DNA of 64,000 nucleotides from Gemmatimonas groenlandica (lineage in GTDB: Bacteria; Gemmatimonadota; Gemmatimonadetes; Gemmatimonadales; Gemmatimonadaceae). The stretch is taken from the NCBI RefSeq assembly GCF_013004105.1, contig NZ_CP053085.1, positions 806,001-870,000 of the forward strand, written 5' to 3'. Made by a program: the position numbers and the translations under genes. This document shows positions 1-9,890 of this stretch, in pieces. The notes under the pieces were generated by a model. That model worked only from the letters and a program-made list of their open reading frames with translations, was not told the origin of the DNA and made no database searches. Position 1 is the stretch's first letter; the number at the start of each line of letters is the position of its first letter.

Positions 1-508
1 CGGCGGCGTGCAACAGCGCGACGACCTGCGCCTGATCAGACTCACCCGGATAGAGCGACGGTCGCATGGACTCCGGCGCTCGCAGTGATCGGTCGCCCGG
101 ATTACTCGCCAACGCCCAGAGCCGCTGGGCGTGATGCCAGTCTTTCCGATACACCACGCGGCGCGAGTACAACCATCGCCCCGCTGAAGTATCGAAGCCC
201 ACGCTGGGCACACCCGCTAGCCGCGCTAACGCCGCCGTACGCCACGAGCCTTGTGCCATGTACGCCGTGGACGCCCCGGTCGCTCGGAGTCGCGCCGCTA
301 CGCGACGCAGCCCCGTCAATCCCGCGTCGGTGTTGCGCTTGTCGTACACAATCACCGACGCTACCGACGGGTGATTCGCCAACACCGCCGCATTCGCCGG
401 CGTCGCCACCACGTGCACCTCGCCCTCACGCGCCAACCGCTCGATGAGCGGGGTCGTGAGGATCATGTCGCCAAGAAAGGAAGTTTGCAGTACCGCCGAA
501 ATCGTCAC
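1..508 (-). CDS. Glycosyltransferase family 9 (heptosyltransferase-like), 3' part cut by window edge
   Basis: About 169 N-terminal residues are visible; the gene runs off the left edge. The N-terminus holds the family-9 signature (LGDMILTTPLIERL), followed by a Rossmann-like HVVATP...VIVYDKR stretch, as in ADP-heptose:LPS heptosyltransferases (WaaF/WaaC type), which add sugars to the LPS core at the inner membrane. The start is GTG at 508. An in-frame stop lies 15 codons upstream, and an ATG at 466 would remove the conserved VLQTSFLGD strand. It lies about 95 bp downstream of lepA on the same strand, separated by an inverted repeat. The family call is firm; the donor and acceptor are unknown. 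Confidence 0.8.
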   Translation of the reverse strand, partial: MTISAVLQTSFLGDMILTTPLIERLAREGEVHVVATPANAAVLANHPSVASVIVYDKRNTDAGLTGLRRVAARLRATGASTAYMAQGSWRTAALARLAGVPSVGFDTSAGRWLYSRRVVYRKDWHHAQRLWALASNPGDRSLRAPESMRPSLYPGESDQAQVVALLHAA

Positions 509-520
509 GTGGGTTTCGCG

Positions 521-563
521 TTGTGAGTAAAAGTTTGGAGTCGTGTGTATCGCTTACTCACAA
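521..563. repeat. Perfect 10-bp inverted repeat between lepA and the GT9 gene
   Basis: TTGTGAGTAA (521-530) is repeated inverted as TTACTCACAA (554-563), with a 23-nt AT-richer spacer. It sits in the 94-bp gap between the lepA stop and the downstream GTG start. It could be a weak terminator for lepA or an operator for the glycosyltransferase gene. There is no clear U-tract. Confidence 0.55.
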
Positions 564-602
564 CCCGAGACTTGAACCCACAACTCGAAACTCACGCGAG
601 TA

Positions 603-2399
603 TTAGTCGACCTGTAGCACCGCAAGGAACGCTTCCTGCGGAATCTCCACGCTGCCGACCTGCTTCATGCGCTTCTTTCCTTCCTTCTGCTTCTCGAGCA
701 GCTTCCGCTTTCGCGAGATGTCGCCGCCGTAGCACTTGGCCGTCACGTCCTTTCGCAGCGGCTTCACAGTTTCACGCGCGATGACTTTGGCGCCGATGAC
801 CGCCTGAATGACCACTTCGAACATCTGGCGCGGAATCAGTTCTTTGAGCTTCTCTGCGACCTTGCGACCCCACTCGTACGCCTTGTCCTTGTGTACGATG
901 ACGGAGAACGCGTCGATTGCGTCGCCGTTGATGAGCATGTCGAGGCGCACGAGATCGCTCTCGCGATACTCGAGAATCTCGTAATCCAGTGAGGCGTAAC
1001 CGCGGCTCACTGTCTTCATCTTGTCGAAGAAGTCGAGAATGATCTCGCCGAGCGGGAATTCCCAATCCAGCTCCACGCGTACCGTATCAAGGAAGCGCGT
1101 GTTCTTGTAGATGCCGCGACGCTCCATGCCGAGCGTCATGATCGGGCCGATGTAGTCCGACGGGCACATGATACGCGCCCGTACGTACGGCTCTCTCACG
1201 CGCGTGATGACCACGGCCGGCGGCATGAGCGCGGGGTTCTCCACCAGCAGCTCGGTGCCATCGGTCTTCAAGACCTGGTACTCGACGCTGGGCACGGTGG
1301 TCACGAGATCCAGATTGTACTCGCGCTCCAACCGCTCCTGCACGATTTCCATGTGCAGCAGGCCGAGGAATCCGCAGCGGAAACCGAAGCCCAGCGCGGT
1401 GGACGTTTCCGGCTCGTACTGCAACGACGCGTCGTTCAGCTTCATCTTCTCGAGCGCGTCACGCAGCGTTTCATACTGCGTGGTGTCGGTCGGGTAGATA
1501 CCGGCGAACACGAACGACTTCACTTCCTGATAGCCGGGCAGCGCTTCGGCGGCGCGATTGTCCTGGTCGAAAATCGTGTCGCCGGCGCGCGTTTCGCGCA
1601 CCGAGCGCACGGCGGCGAGCACGTAGCCTACTTCGCCGGCATGCAGCACATCGGTGGGCACCTGACGCAGCTGCAGATAGCCCACTTCGGCCACTTCGTA
1701 CACGTTGTCCGACGCGCCGAAGGTGATCTTGGTGCCCTTCCGCATCGCGCCGTCGACCACGCGAATGCTGGGAATGGCCCCGCGGTACTTGTCGTAGTAC
1801 GAGTCGAAGATCAGCGCCCGAAGCGGACCGTTCACATCGCCCGACGGCGCCGGGACGCGTCGCACGATCTCTTCGAGCAGCTCGGGCACGCCGGTGCCTT
1901 CCTTGCCGCTTACCTGCAGCACGTCTTCCGGCCGGCAGCCGATCAGGTCAACCACTTCCTGACGACGACGCTCCGGTTCGGCGCCCGGCAAGTCGATCTT
2001 GTTGAGCACCGGAATGATCTCGAGACCGGCGTCCATCGCGAGGAACAGGTTCGACAGCGTCTGCGCCTGAATGCCTTGCGACGCATCGACCACCAGGATC
2101 GCGCCTTCGCAGGCCGCCAGCGACCGCGAGACTTCATAGGTGAAGTCGACGTGGCCCGGCGTGTCGATCAGGTTGAGCTCGTAGTTCTGCCCGTCGCCCG
2201 CTTTATAGCTCATACGCACGGCATTGAGCTTGATCGTGATGCCGCGCTCGCGCTCGAGGTCGAGCGTGTCGAGCACCTGAGACTTCATTTCGCGCTTCTG
2301 CAACGTGCCAGTTTTCTCGATCAGGCGGTCCGCCAGCGTGGACTTGCCGTGATCGATATGCGCGACGATGCAGAAATTGCGGATGTGACTGAGTTCCAA
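603..2399 (-). CDS. lepA: Elongation factor 4 (LepA)
   Basis: A 598-residue translational GTPase that acts on the ribosome (EF4, linked to back-translocation and initiation quality). GTPase motifs are in order near the N-terminus: AHIDHGKST (G1), RERGIT (switch), DTPGH (G3), NKID (G4). The EF4-specific C-terminal domain is present with the [20 protein letters not shown] stretch near residues 555-575. Length matches the family (about 600). The start is TTG at 2399, preceded by AAGG about 7 nt upstream; an in-frame TAG lies five codons upstream, so no ATG or GTG start is available. It probably shares a strand-level unit with the downstream GT9 gene. Confidence 0.97.
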   Translation of the reverse strand: MELSHIRNFCIVAHIDHGKSTLADRLIEKTGTLQKREMKSQVLDTLDLERERGITIKLNAVRMSYKAGDGQNYELNLIDTPGHVDFTYEVSRSLAACEGAILVVDASQGIQAQTLSNLFLAMDAGLEIIPVLNKIDLPGAEPERRRQEVVDLIGCRPEDVLQVSGKEGTGVPELLEEIVRRVPAPSGDVNGPLRALIFDSYYDKYRGAIPSIRVVDGAMRKGTKITFGASDNVYEVAEVGYLQLRQVPTDVLHAGEVGYVLAAVRSVRETRAGDTIFDQDNRAAEALPGYQEVKSFVFAGIYPTDTTQYETLRDALEKMKLNDASLQYEPETSTALGFGFRCGFLGLLHMEIVQERLEREYNLDLVTTVPSVEYQVLKTDGTELLVENPALMPPAVVITRVREPYVRARIMCPSDYIGPIMTLGMERRGIYKNTRFLDTVRVELDWEFPLGEIILDFFDKMKTVSRGYASLDYEILEYRESDLVRLDMLINGDAIDAFSVIVHKDKAYEWGRKVAEKLKELIPRQMFEVVIQAVIGAKVIARETVKPLRKDVTAKCYGGDISRKRKLLEKQKEGKKRMKQVGSVEIPQEAFLAVLQVD

Positions 2400-2484
2400 C
2401 GGAATGCCTTGCTAGAAGGGGCGATGCGTGGACAGCCTTTCAAGATAACCGATTCGCCCCGCAATCTGGTGCCCGGATATGAAA

Positions 2485-2515
2485 ACGGCGGCCGTCCCGA
2501 GGGGACGGCCGCCGT
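2485..2515 (-). terminator. Strong intrinsic terminator of the 2539-3456 gene
   Basis: A perfect 14-bp GC-rich stem (2485-2498 with 2502-2515) has a 3-nt loop. Read on the minus strand it is followed by TTTT. It lies 23 bp beyond the stop of the minus-strand gene and upstream of lepA. Confidence 0.85.
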
Positions 2516-2538
2516 GTAACGCTATGATCTCGTGTTGC

Positions 2539-3456
2539 TTACAGCTCGTCCGGGACGATTTGGCCAGGGTTGCCCTTCGTCGAGGAGACGTTCGACGGCG
2601 CTATGTTGGGCGTGCCGGAGCGAGCCTGACCGGCCAGCTGAGCAGCCGTCGGAGGCGCCGGTGGACGAGGGTAATACACCACACGTCCCTTCTCGATGGC
2701 CGCCACCGAGCCGCCCTTGAGGGTGAACGGGGCACCGCTGGTGTAACCCATCGGAATCATCCCGGACTTCTGAAACACGTCGGCCGTCATGACAATCGGA
2801 TCGAGCGTGGCGAGCACGAGGGCACCATTGATGCTGGTGGCATACCGCGACACCACGACCGGCCCGTTCCCGAACGCGAAGGCACCGCTCACAACCGGCA
2901 CCGGCGAGATCTCGCTGGGCTGGCTGATAACGGCATCAAATGGCACTCCCGCGGCGTAGATCGTTTTCGCGAGAATCTCCACCATCTGCTGCTCGCTGGT
3001 GGCGAGGGTGTCCATCAGTAGGTCGTGTCCCCAGCTGCCGCCGGCCTTGAAGGCCCCCAGCTCCGGCTTCACGCTGGAAGCAATGGCGACGATCAGCGGC
3101 GACTCGCCGTAATTCAGCAGGTGCAACGCCTCGTCACCCAGTAGACGACGGGGCTTGACCGTCCTGCCGGCCCTCAGCTTGCCCGCGTCGTCCGGCTTGG
3201 CCGGCGAAAGGATCTGAATCGGGAGCGCCGATCCCTTCGTGCGGGTTACGGCGAACACGGTGACGTAGGCGTCTTTGTTGACCGACAGCGACAATCCGGG
3301 CCAGTTCGCCAGCGACGTCACCGCCGTCACCCCGGTCACGGTGATCTGCGGCGCGGTCTCGACCGGGGACGCCTTCGGGGCCGCACCCTGCGCCACCAGG
3401 GTACCACTGGCCGTCACGGAAGCGACGGTAGCGAGCAATGCAAACGATCTGGTCAT
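2539..3456 (-). CDS. Exported DUF4384-like protein of unknown function
   Basis: 305 residues with a Sec signal peptide (MTRSFALLATVASVTASGT...) and probable cleavage after about residue 23. Residues about 55-145 (LSLSVNKDAYVTVFAV...ILSP...GRTVKPRRLLG...LNYGESPLIVAIAS) match the general layout of DUF4384, a beta-rich domain often on exported or caspase-associated proteins. The remainder is unrecognised, and the C-terminus is proline- and glycine-rich. The start is well supported by AGGAGG 6 nt upstream of ATG. It is transcribed alone between a divergent DUF58 gene and its own terminator. Periplasmic or surface location is inferred; the function is unknown. Confidence 0.75.
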   Translation of the reverse strand: MTRSFALLATVASVTASGTLVAQGAAPKASPVETAPQITVTGVTAVTSLANWPGLSLSVNKDAYVTVFAVTRTKGSALPIQILSPAKPDDAGKLRAGRTVKPRRLLGDEALHLLNYGESPLIVAIASSVKPELGAFKAGGSWGHDLLMDTLATSEQQMVEILAKTIYAAGVPFDAVISQPSEISPVPVVSGAFAFGNGPVVVSRYATSINGALVLATLDPIVMTADVFQKSGMIPMGYTSGAPFTLKGGSVAAIEKGRVVYYPRPPAPPTAAQLAGQARSGTPNIAPSNVSSTKGNPGQIVPDEL

Positions 3457-3595
3457 GTCCAGCCTCCTATAGGGAGGGAATTATTCGTCAATCCTCAACC
3501 AATGTTGGGGTCTTGGCCGTAATTGTCAAACGATTCAGAGCCGCCGTCGGATACCCACCCACATATCGGCGGCCACCGCACTATCCTTCTCGCAC

Positions 3596-4504
3596 ATGTC
3601 CCAGCCACGCGCCGATCAACTCGACCCCACAGTCCTGGCGGCCCTCGGCCATCTGGAACTCGTCGCCCGCTGGGTCGTCGACGGCTTCGTGACGGGCATG
3701 CATCGATCGCCTCGCAAGGGTTTCAGTGTCGAGTTCGCCGAGCATCGCCCGTATATGCCGGGCGACGACCTGCGCTATCTCGATTGGCGAATCGCCGGCC
3801 GCGCCGATCGCTGGGTGGTCAAGCAGTTCGAGGAAGAGACCAACGCCCGAGCCATGCTCGTACTCGACGTGAGCGCGTCGATGCAGTGGACCAGCGACCC
3901 GGCCCGGCTCACCAAGCTCGCGTACGCTGAACGGCTCGCCGCTGCGGTGGCGTTGTTGCTCTTACGGCAACGTGATGCCGTGGGGCTGGTGCGTTTTGAT
4001 GCGACGCTGCGCCATGTGGTGCCACCGCGCTCGCAGCGCACCCAGTGGCGCCGGCTCATGGCGGCCTTCTCCGAACCGGGCGGCGGCAACAGCTCCGACG
4101 TGGCGGGGGCGCTGCTGCAGGCCGGCCGATTGGTGCGTCGCCCCGGATTCGTGGTGCTGTTGTCCGACCTGCTCGCCGATCCCGAGCCGGTGGCTGATGC
4201 GGCGCGCACATTACGGGCGCGCGGGCACGAAGTGCTGGTGCTGCACGTGATGGACCCGGCCGAACGCGACTTCCCCGATTCCGGCGAGGCGCGCTATCGC
4301 GATCCGGAATCCAAGATCGAAGTGCCGGCGTCACCCTCTGATGTACGGACCACCTATCAGGCCACGGTGCAGGAGGCGCTCGCCGAATGGCGCGCCGCCT
4401 TGGGCCGGGCCGGCGCGCGCTATGCGGTGGCCATGACCGATGAACCGTTCGGCCGACCACTACGCCATCTGGTCGGCGTGAACGGTCGCGGCGCCATGAT
4501 CTGA
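3596..4504 (+). CDS. DUF58 domain protein (VWA-like)
   Basis: 302 residues. The DUF58 signature GDDLRYLDWRIAGRADRWVVKQFEEETN lies near residues 58-85 and is followed by a von Willebrand-A-like fold with a MIDAS-like DVSASM motif (about residues 96-101). Members usually work with a MoxR AAA+ ATPase and BatA-type membrane proteins in chaperone or stress modules. Here the next gene is BatA-like, but no moxR lies within the window. The stop codon lies in a 15-bp tandem duplication. The function of this family is poorly defined. Confidence 0.9.
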   Translation: MSQPRADQLDPTVLAALGHLELVARWVVDGFVTGMHRSPRKGFSVEFAEHRPYMPGDDLRYLDWRIAGRADRWVVKQFEEETNARAMLVLDVSASMQWTSDPARLTKLAYAERLAAAVALLLLRQRDAVGLVRFDATLRHVVPPRSQRTQWRRLMAAFSEPGGGNSSDVAGALLQAGRLVRRPGFVVLLSDLLADPEPVADAARTLRARGHEVLVLHVMDPAERDFPDSGEARYRDPESKIEVPASPSDVRTTYQATVQEALAEWRAALGRAGARYAVAMTDEPFGRPLRHLVGVNGRGAMI

Positions 4505-4532
4505 TGGCGATCTGTTGGATGGCGATCTGTTG
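4503..4532 (+). repeat. 15-bp perfect tandem duplication at the DUF58 stop codon
   Basis: GATGGCGATCTGTTG occurs twice head to tail (4503-4517, 4518-4532). The stop TGA (4502-4504) overlaps the first unit. It looks like replication slippage. Confidence 0.9.
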
Positions 4533-4586
4533 CGCCTACCTCTCCTGAATTTTCCGATTCTGTTGTAGTCCTCTCGCAGCCTCTCG

Positions 4587-6509
4587 ATGGCGTTTCTCGC
4601 TCCGCTGTTTCTGACGCTGGCCACCTTGGTCGGCGTGCCGTTGCTCGTGCATCTGTTGCGACGAAAGGTCGGTCGTACGGTGGATTTCCCCGCCGTGCGC
4701 TACCTCACGCGCATGGAACAGGAACACAGCCGCGACCTCAAGCTTCGTCATCGGTTGCTGTTGCTGCTGCGCATCCTCGCGGTGCTGGCATTGGCGCTGG
4801 CGGCCGCACGCCCGATCGCCAAGCTCGCCGGGCTTGGGCATGCCCCGGTCAGTCTGGCCATTGTGCTGGATAATTCCATGAGCACTGGCATCATCGGCAA
4901 CGAGCGGTCGGTGTTCGACAGCTTGCGGGCCGATGTGCGCGGATTGCTTTCCGATCTCTCGAACGACGATCGCGCCTGGATCGTGACCGCCGATGGACGC
5001 GTGATCGGTGGCAGCGCTCCGTCGCTGCTGGAGGCGTTGAACGGACTCGCGCCCTTGGGCGGACGCGGCGATCTCGCGGCCGCGACGCGCCGCGCCGTGG
5101 GACTCGCGCGCAGCGGCAGTCCCCGCGCGCCCGTCGTGGCCATCGTCAGCGATGGGCAGCGCAACGCCTTCGCCACCGACAGTGTGGTCAATGCTGGCAC
5201 CGTGCCGGTCGTGGTGTTGGCCCACGGTACCGGTTCCGTACGGAATCGGGCCGTGCTGGCGGCGCGAGCCGAGCCCGCGCGTTGGACGCCCTCGGGCACC
5301 GTGAATTTCGCCATCAGTGCGCCCGATTCGGCCGACTGGCGCTTGCTGTTGGATGGTCGCACGGTCGCCCGCGGCGCCGTCGCCAGTGCGCCCGTTGGCG
5401 CGCCGGTGCGGCTCACGCAGCGATTGGCCAGCAACAGTACCGGGTGGGTACGCGGCAAGGTCGAAGTCGACGCCGACGCTCTCCGTGCCGATGACGCGCG
5501 ATGGTTTGCCGTGCGCGTGGCGTCGCCGCCGATGGTCGCGGTCCGCAGTGAAGGCGGCCCGTTTCTCTCGGCCGCACTCTCCACGCTGGTTGAAGAAAAG
5601 CGACTCGAGCGCGGCGCCGAAGGTGCGGCGCGCAGTGTGACCGTAGCGGGCGCCGACGCGGCCGGCGTTCGCCTGCCCGTATTGCTCACCGCGCCGCTCG
5701 ATCCCGTGCGCATAGGCGAAGCCAATCGCACGCTCACCCGGCTCGGTATTCCGTGGCGGTTCGGCGCCATCGCACGCAATCTCGTGCTGGCGCGTGCCGC
5801 CAGCAGCGATGGCGCGCCGCTCGACACCACCGCGGCATCGGTGAGCGTGTTCGAAGGCACGCCGGTGCGTCTGCGCTATCCGCTCGTGTATTCGCCGGGT
5901 GGCACCACCGCGGCCACGAGTGCCGGTGCGCCGGCGATACCCGACACGTTGGCGACCGCCGGTGGATCGGCCTGGGCGGTGGCGGGCGAAGGCTACGTGC
6001 TCATCGGATCGCCGCTCGAGCCCGAAGCCACTGAACTGCCGCTGCGCGCGGCGTTCGTACCATGGGTGCTGGAGGCACTGTCACGTCGTCTGGGTGAAGA
6101 CGGCCGGCTCATCGAAGCGGTGCCGGGCGAACACATTGCAGGGCTGCGCGGTGTGACCGGACTCGAAAGCCCCGACGGAAAGATTGTGGGCACCAACAGT
6201 GACCGTCTCACCGTTCCCAATGAAGCAGGCGTGTACTACCTGCGTCGTCAGGCCGCGCGCATCGGCGCGTTGGTGGTGAATCCGGAGCCAGAGGAGTCGG
6301 ACGTGGTGGGGATGGGGCAGGGAGCAGCGGATAGCGCGGTGGCCGCGATGCGCACGCACATTGCCGGACGCGACGTCACGCCGGCCACCAGCGTGAGCGC
6401 GTGGCGTACGCTGGTGTTCGATCGTGCGGCCGGACATGGGCTGCTCTTGCCGCTGGTGGCGTTGGCACTCGCCGCGTTGTTGGCCGAAGCCTGGTTGGCG
6501 AGACACTGA
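4587..6509 (+). CDS. BatA-type N-terminal domain / VWA membrane protein
   Basis: 640 residues. The N-terminus (FLAPLFLTLATLVGVPLLVHLLRRKV, then a second hydrophobic span near residues 50-75) is the aerotolerance-type BatA N-terminal domain with two membrane segments. A VWA-like domain follows with a MIDAS-like DNSMS motif near residue 97. A long extracytoplasmic beta-rich region follows, and a final membrane span lies at about residues 615-635. It sits 82 bp after the DUF58 gene and its stop overlaps the mfd start, so the three are probably co-transcribed. Likely an inner-membrane partner of the DUF58 protein. The molecular role is unknown. Confidence 0.85.
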   Translation: MAFLAPLFLTLATLVGVPLLVHLLRRKVGRTVDFPAVRYLTRMEQEHSRDLKLRHRLLLLLRILAVLALALAAARPIAKLAGLGHAPVSLAIVLDNSMSTGIIGNERSVFDSLRADVRGLLSDLSNDDRAWIVTADGRVIGGSAPSLLEALNGLAPLGGRGDLAAATRRAVGLARSGSPRAPVVAIVSDGQRNAFATDSVVNAGTVPVVVLAHGTGSVRNRAVLAARAEPARWTPSGTVNFAISAPDSADWRLLLDGRTVARGAVASAPVGAPVRLTQRLASNSTGWVRGKVEVDADALRADDARWFAVRVASPPMVAVRSEGGPFLSAALSTLVEEKRLERGAEGAARSVTVAGADAAGVRLPVLLTAPLDPVRIGEANRTLTRLGIPWRFGAIARNLVLARAASSDGAPLDTTAASVSVFEGTPVRLRYPLVYSPGGTTAATSAGAPAIPDTLATAGGSAWAVAGEGYVLIGSPLEPEATELPLRAAFVPWVLEALSRRLGEDGRLIEAVPGEHIAGLRGVTGLESPDGKIVGTNSDRLTVPNEAGVYYLRRQAARIGALVVNPEPEESDVVGMGQGAADSAVAAMRTHIAGRDVTPATSVSAWRTLVFDRAAGHGLLLPLVALALAALLAEAWLARH

Positions 6510-9500
6510 TGGGCCTTCCCAGACTGCTCGATGCGGTCGAGGCGTTGCCGGCGTTCGCGCGAGTACACAAGGCGATTCCGGGGCCCGGTCAGAGTCTCCG
6601 TGTCGGTGGACTGGCCGGGTCGGCCGACGCGGTGTTCGTGGCCGCCCTCGCCCGCGCACTGCCACAACGATTGGTCGTGGTCATCACCGACCAGGTGGGC
6701 GACGCCGAACGCTGGTTGGCCGACCTCCAGTCGCTCGTGGACGACATCCCGGTCGCGCTCTACCCGCCGCGCGAAGGCTTCGGCGAAGTCGAGCCGCACG
6801 CGGAAGTAGCCGGCGAACGCGTGGAGACGCTCGAGAAGCTCGGACGCAGCGGTGTGCGCCTGTTGCTCACCACCGCGCGTGCCGTCCTCGAACAGACCGC
6901 GTTGCCACGGGCCCTCGCCGGCGCGCGACTCGAACTGCGCAAGGGCGATGTGCGTCGCCTGGAGGATCTCACGGCGCATCTCGAATCCATCGGTTTTGAA
7001 CGCGTGCCGATGGTGGAAGACGTCGCGCAGTTCTCCGTGCGTGGCGGCATCATCGACATCTACTCGTTCGGCATGGCCGAGCCGGTGCGCCTCGAGTTCT
7101 GGGGCGATGACATCGTCGAGCTGCGACACTTCGATCTCAACACGCAGCGCAGCACGCGTGATGCCGAGCTCGCGCTGATTCTGCCGGTTGACGGTCGGGT
7201 GCGCGAAGAAGACGGCGACGCCGAGCGCGTATCGCTGCCGTCGCTCTGGCCGCCCGATGCCGTCGTCATCATGCCCGCCGGCGCGTCGATATTGCCCGAG
7301 CTGGTGCGCACGTGGGAGGAAGCCGCACACCATCTCGAGCTGGCGCGTCGTCGGGGCGAAGAATGGGTGCGTCGCGAACGGCTGTTCGTGCCGCCGCCGG
7401 AGATGGCGAGTACGCTCGCGCGTTTCGGCACCATTCGCATCGCACCGCCGCCGCAGCGGGCGGTCAGTGCCTCATCGGCCGACATGCAGCCGCAGGGGCC
7501 TGAACCCGATGTGGTGTTCGCCACGCGTCCGCCGGAATCGATCTCGCGCGATCTGCGCGTGCTGCGCAAGCTGCAGCGCGACGGTTTGCCTACGGTCATT
7601 CTGTGCGACAACGCTGGCCAGGTAGAGCGGCTCGACGAACTGCTCGGCGAAGACGGCCCGCTGTCGGCGGCGCTCGCCATCGGTGTGCTCGGCGGCGGGT
7701 TCATTATCCCGAACGTCGTGCGCGTGCTCACCGATCACGAGATTTTCCGTCGTGATCGCCGGCTGCGTCGTACGCGCAAGTACACCACCGGTGCACCGCT
7801 CGATACCATCGGCGCGCTCAAGCCGGGTGATTACGTCGTGCATCTGGAGCACGGCATCGGCATCTATCGCGGCATCGAGAAGATTTTCGTGCGCGAAAGC
7901 ACGATCGAAGCCGCGGTCATCGAGTACGAGGGCGGCGATCGCCTGAACGTGCCGCTGTATCGCATCGATCAGATCGAGCGATACCGCAGCGCCAGCGATG
8001 TGTCGGAAGACGCGCCCGCCCCGCGGTTGCACAAGCTGGGCGGCAATCGCTGGAAGCAGCAGCGCGAAAAGACGCGCATGGCGATTCTCGAGATGACGCA
8101 GGAACTGCTTGATCTGTACGCCCGTCGCAAGGTGGCAACGCGTCCCACGCATGGCGTGGATACGGCGTGGCAGCGCCAGCTCGAGAGCTCGTTCCTGTTC
8201 GAAGACACGCCCGACCAGCGCAAAGCCACCGAAGATGTGAAGCGCGACCTCGAGAGCGATCGCCCGATGGATCGCCTGCTCGTGGGCGACGTGGGTTACG
8301 GCAAAACCGAGATCGCCATTCGCGCCGCCTTCAAGTCGGTGCAGGGTGGTCGTCAGGTGGCCGTGCTGGTACCGACCACCATTCTGGCCGAGCAGCACGC
8401 GAGAAGCTTCGGCGACCGCTTGGCCGACTTCCCAGTGACGGTGGAAGTCATGAGTCGCTTTCAGACGGCCAAGGAACAGGCCGTCGTCGTGGAGAAGCTC
8501 AAGAAGAAGCAGATCGACATCGTGATCGGTACGCACCGGTTGCTCAGCCCCGATGTCGAGTTCGCCGATCTCGGCCTCATCATCGTCGATGAAGAGCATC
8601 GCTTTGGTGTGAAGCACAAGGAACGGCTCAAGCAGCTCAAGCTGCAAACCGACGTGCTCACGCTCACGGCGACGCCAATACCGCGCACGCTGCATCAGAG
8701 CTTGGCGGGCTTACGCGATCTCACGCTGATGCAGACGCCGCCGCGCGATCGCTCGCCGGTGCTCACGTTCGTGGAGCCCTTCGACGACGCCCTCATCGAG
8801 GAAGCGATCTCGCGCGAGCTCGACCGCGGCGGTCAGGTGTTCTTCGTGCACAATCGCATCGAGACGATCGAAGCGATCGCCGATCATCTGCGTCGGATCG
8901 TGCCGCGCGCCAAGGTGGCGGTGGGGCACGGGCAGATGAAAGAGCGCGAGCTCGAAGTGGTGATGCGCCAGTTCGTGGATCACGAGGTGGACATCCTGGT
9001 GTCCACGCTGATCGTAGAGAGCGGGCTCGACGTGCCGAATGCGAACACGATGTTCGTGAACCGTGCCGACCATTTGGGGCTGGCACAGCTCTATCAGCTG
9101 CGCGGTCGCGTGGGACGGTCGCACCGCCGAGCCTACTGCTATCTGCTGGTGCCCGATCGCGTTGACGAGGACGCCGAGCGCCGCTTGGCCGTACTCGAGC
9201 ACCATACCGAGCTTGGTGCCGGCTACCGAATCGCGCTCAAGGACCTCGAACTGCGTGGTGCGGGTAACCTGCTCGGGTCGGAGCAGTCGGGCTTTGTGCA
9301 CTCCGTGGGCTTCGATCTGTACCTGCGTTTGCTCGACGAGACCGTGCGTCAGCTGTCGGAAACCGGGGGCCAGAAGGCCTGGATCCCGGCCGACGTGTCG
9401 CTCGACTTCCCGAGTTTCCTGCCCGACGACTACATCACGTCGCAGGAAGCGAAGCTCGACGTGTACCGCCGGCTCACGGCGTTACGCGAGCCCAAGGACA

Positions 9501-9820
9501 TCGAGGCCCTCCAAAGTGAGGTGCGCGACCGGTTCGGTCCGATGCCAACGGCGGCCCACGCCCTTTTCGCCAGTGCCATGCTCCGGGTGCTCGGGGCGGC
9601 CCTCGGCGTGGAGGGGGTGCTTGTGCGGGCATCTGAAGCCCGTGTTAGTTTCAGGGCTGACGCAGTTCCTCGCCTGAAGGGTCTGTCAGCGGCATTCCAC
9701 GGTGTCCAGTTCCAAGTGGACGTTCGACGAACCCAGCCGCTGGCGCTCAAGTTGACCCGGTTAGGCGGGGCGGAAATGCTCGAGGGCCTGGTGCGCGCGC
9801 TGCGTGCCCTCGCTCCCTGA
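6509..9820 (+). CDS. mfd: Transcription-repair coupling factor Mfd
   Basis: 1103 residues; removes stalled RNA polymerase from damaged DNA and recruits UvrA. The N-terminal UvrB-homology region includes [20 protein letters not shown]. The CarD-like RNA-polymerase-interaction domain is near residues 435-520 ([19 protein letters not shown]). The RecG-like translocase follows with Walker [10 protein letters not shown] (about 595), DEEHRFG (about 692), TATPIPRTL and GRVGRS. The C-terminal TRCF domain ends the protein. The start ATG at 6509 overlaps the upstream TGA (TGATG) and begins [13 protein letters not shown]; longer in-frame starts would run inside the BatA-like gene. Length is near the usual 1150. 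Confidence 0.97.
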   Translation: MGLPRLLDAVEALPAFARVHKAIPGPGQSLRVGGLAGSADAVFVAALARALPQRLVVVITDQVGDAERWLADLQSLVDDIPVALYPPREGFGEVEPHAEVAGERVETLEKLGRSGVRLLLTTARAVLEQTALPRALAGARLELRKGDVRRLEDLTAHLESIGFERVPMVEDVAQFSVRGGIIDIYSFGMAEPVRLEFWGDDIVELRHFDLNTQRSTRDAELALILPVDGRVREEDGDAERVSLPSLWPPDAVVIMPAGASILPELVRTWEEAAHHLELARRRGEEWVRRERLFVPPPEMASTLARFGTIRIAPPPQRAVSASSADMQPQGPEPDVVFATRPPESISRDLRVLRKLQRDGLPTVILCDNAGQVERLDELLGEDGPLSAALAIGVLGGGFIIPNVVRVLTDHEIFRRDRRLRRTRKYTTGAPLDTIGALKPGDYVVHLEHGIGIYRGIEKIFVRESTIEAAVIEYEGGDRLNVPLYRIDQIERYRSASDVSEDAPAPRLHKLGGNRWKQQREKTRMAILEMTQELLDLYARRKVATRPTHGVDTAWQRQLESSFLFEDTPDQRKATEDVKRDLESDRPMDRLLVGDVGYGKTEIAIRAAFKSVQGGRQVAVLVPTTILAEQHARSFGDRLADFPVTVEVMSRFQTAKEQAVVVEKLKKKQIDIVIGTHRLLSPDVEFADLGLIIVDEEHRFGVKHKERLKQLKLQTDVLTLTATPIPRTLHQSLAGLRDLTLMQTPPRDRSPVLTFVEPFDDALIEEAISRELDRGGQVFFVHNRIETIEAIADHLRRIVPRAKVAVGHGQMKERELEVVMRQFVDHEVDILVSTLIVESGLDVPNANTMFVNRADHLGLAQLYQLRGRVGRSHRRAYCYLLVPDRVDEDAERRLAVLEHHTELGAGYRIALKDLELRGAGNLLGSEQSGFVHSVGFDLYLRLLDETVRQLSETGGQKAWIPADVSLDFPSFLPDDYITSQEAKLDVYRRLTALREPKDIEALQSEVRDRFGPMPTAAHALFASAMLRVLGAALGVEGVLVRASEARVSFRADAVPRLKGLSAAFHGVQFQVDVRRTQPLALKLTRLGGAEMLEGLVRALRALAP

Positions 9821-9890
9821 TGGCAACCGACTGGATGCCGTTGGGGTCTCACCAACACTTCTCTTCACTCCGGTGCCGGAGTTCGACCTG

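Noticed and set aside
7472-8695. Long minus-strand frame inside mfd
   Set aside because: It is antisense to conserved Mfd motifs; high-GC genomes give long antisense frames by chance.
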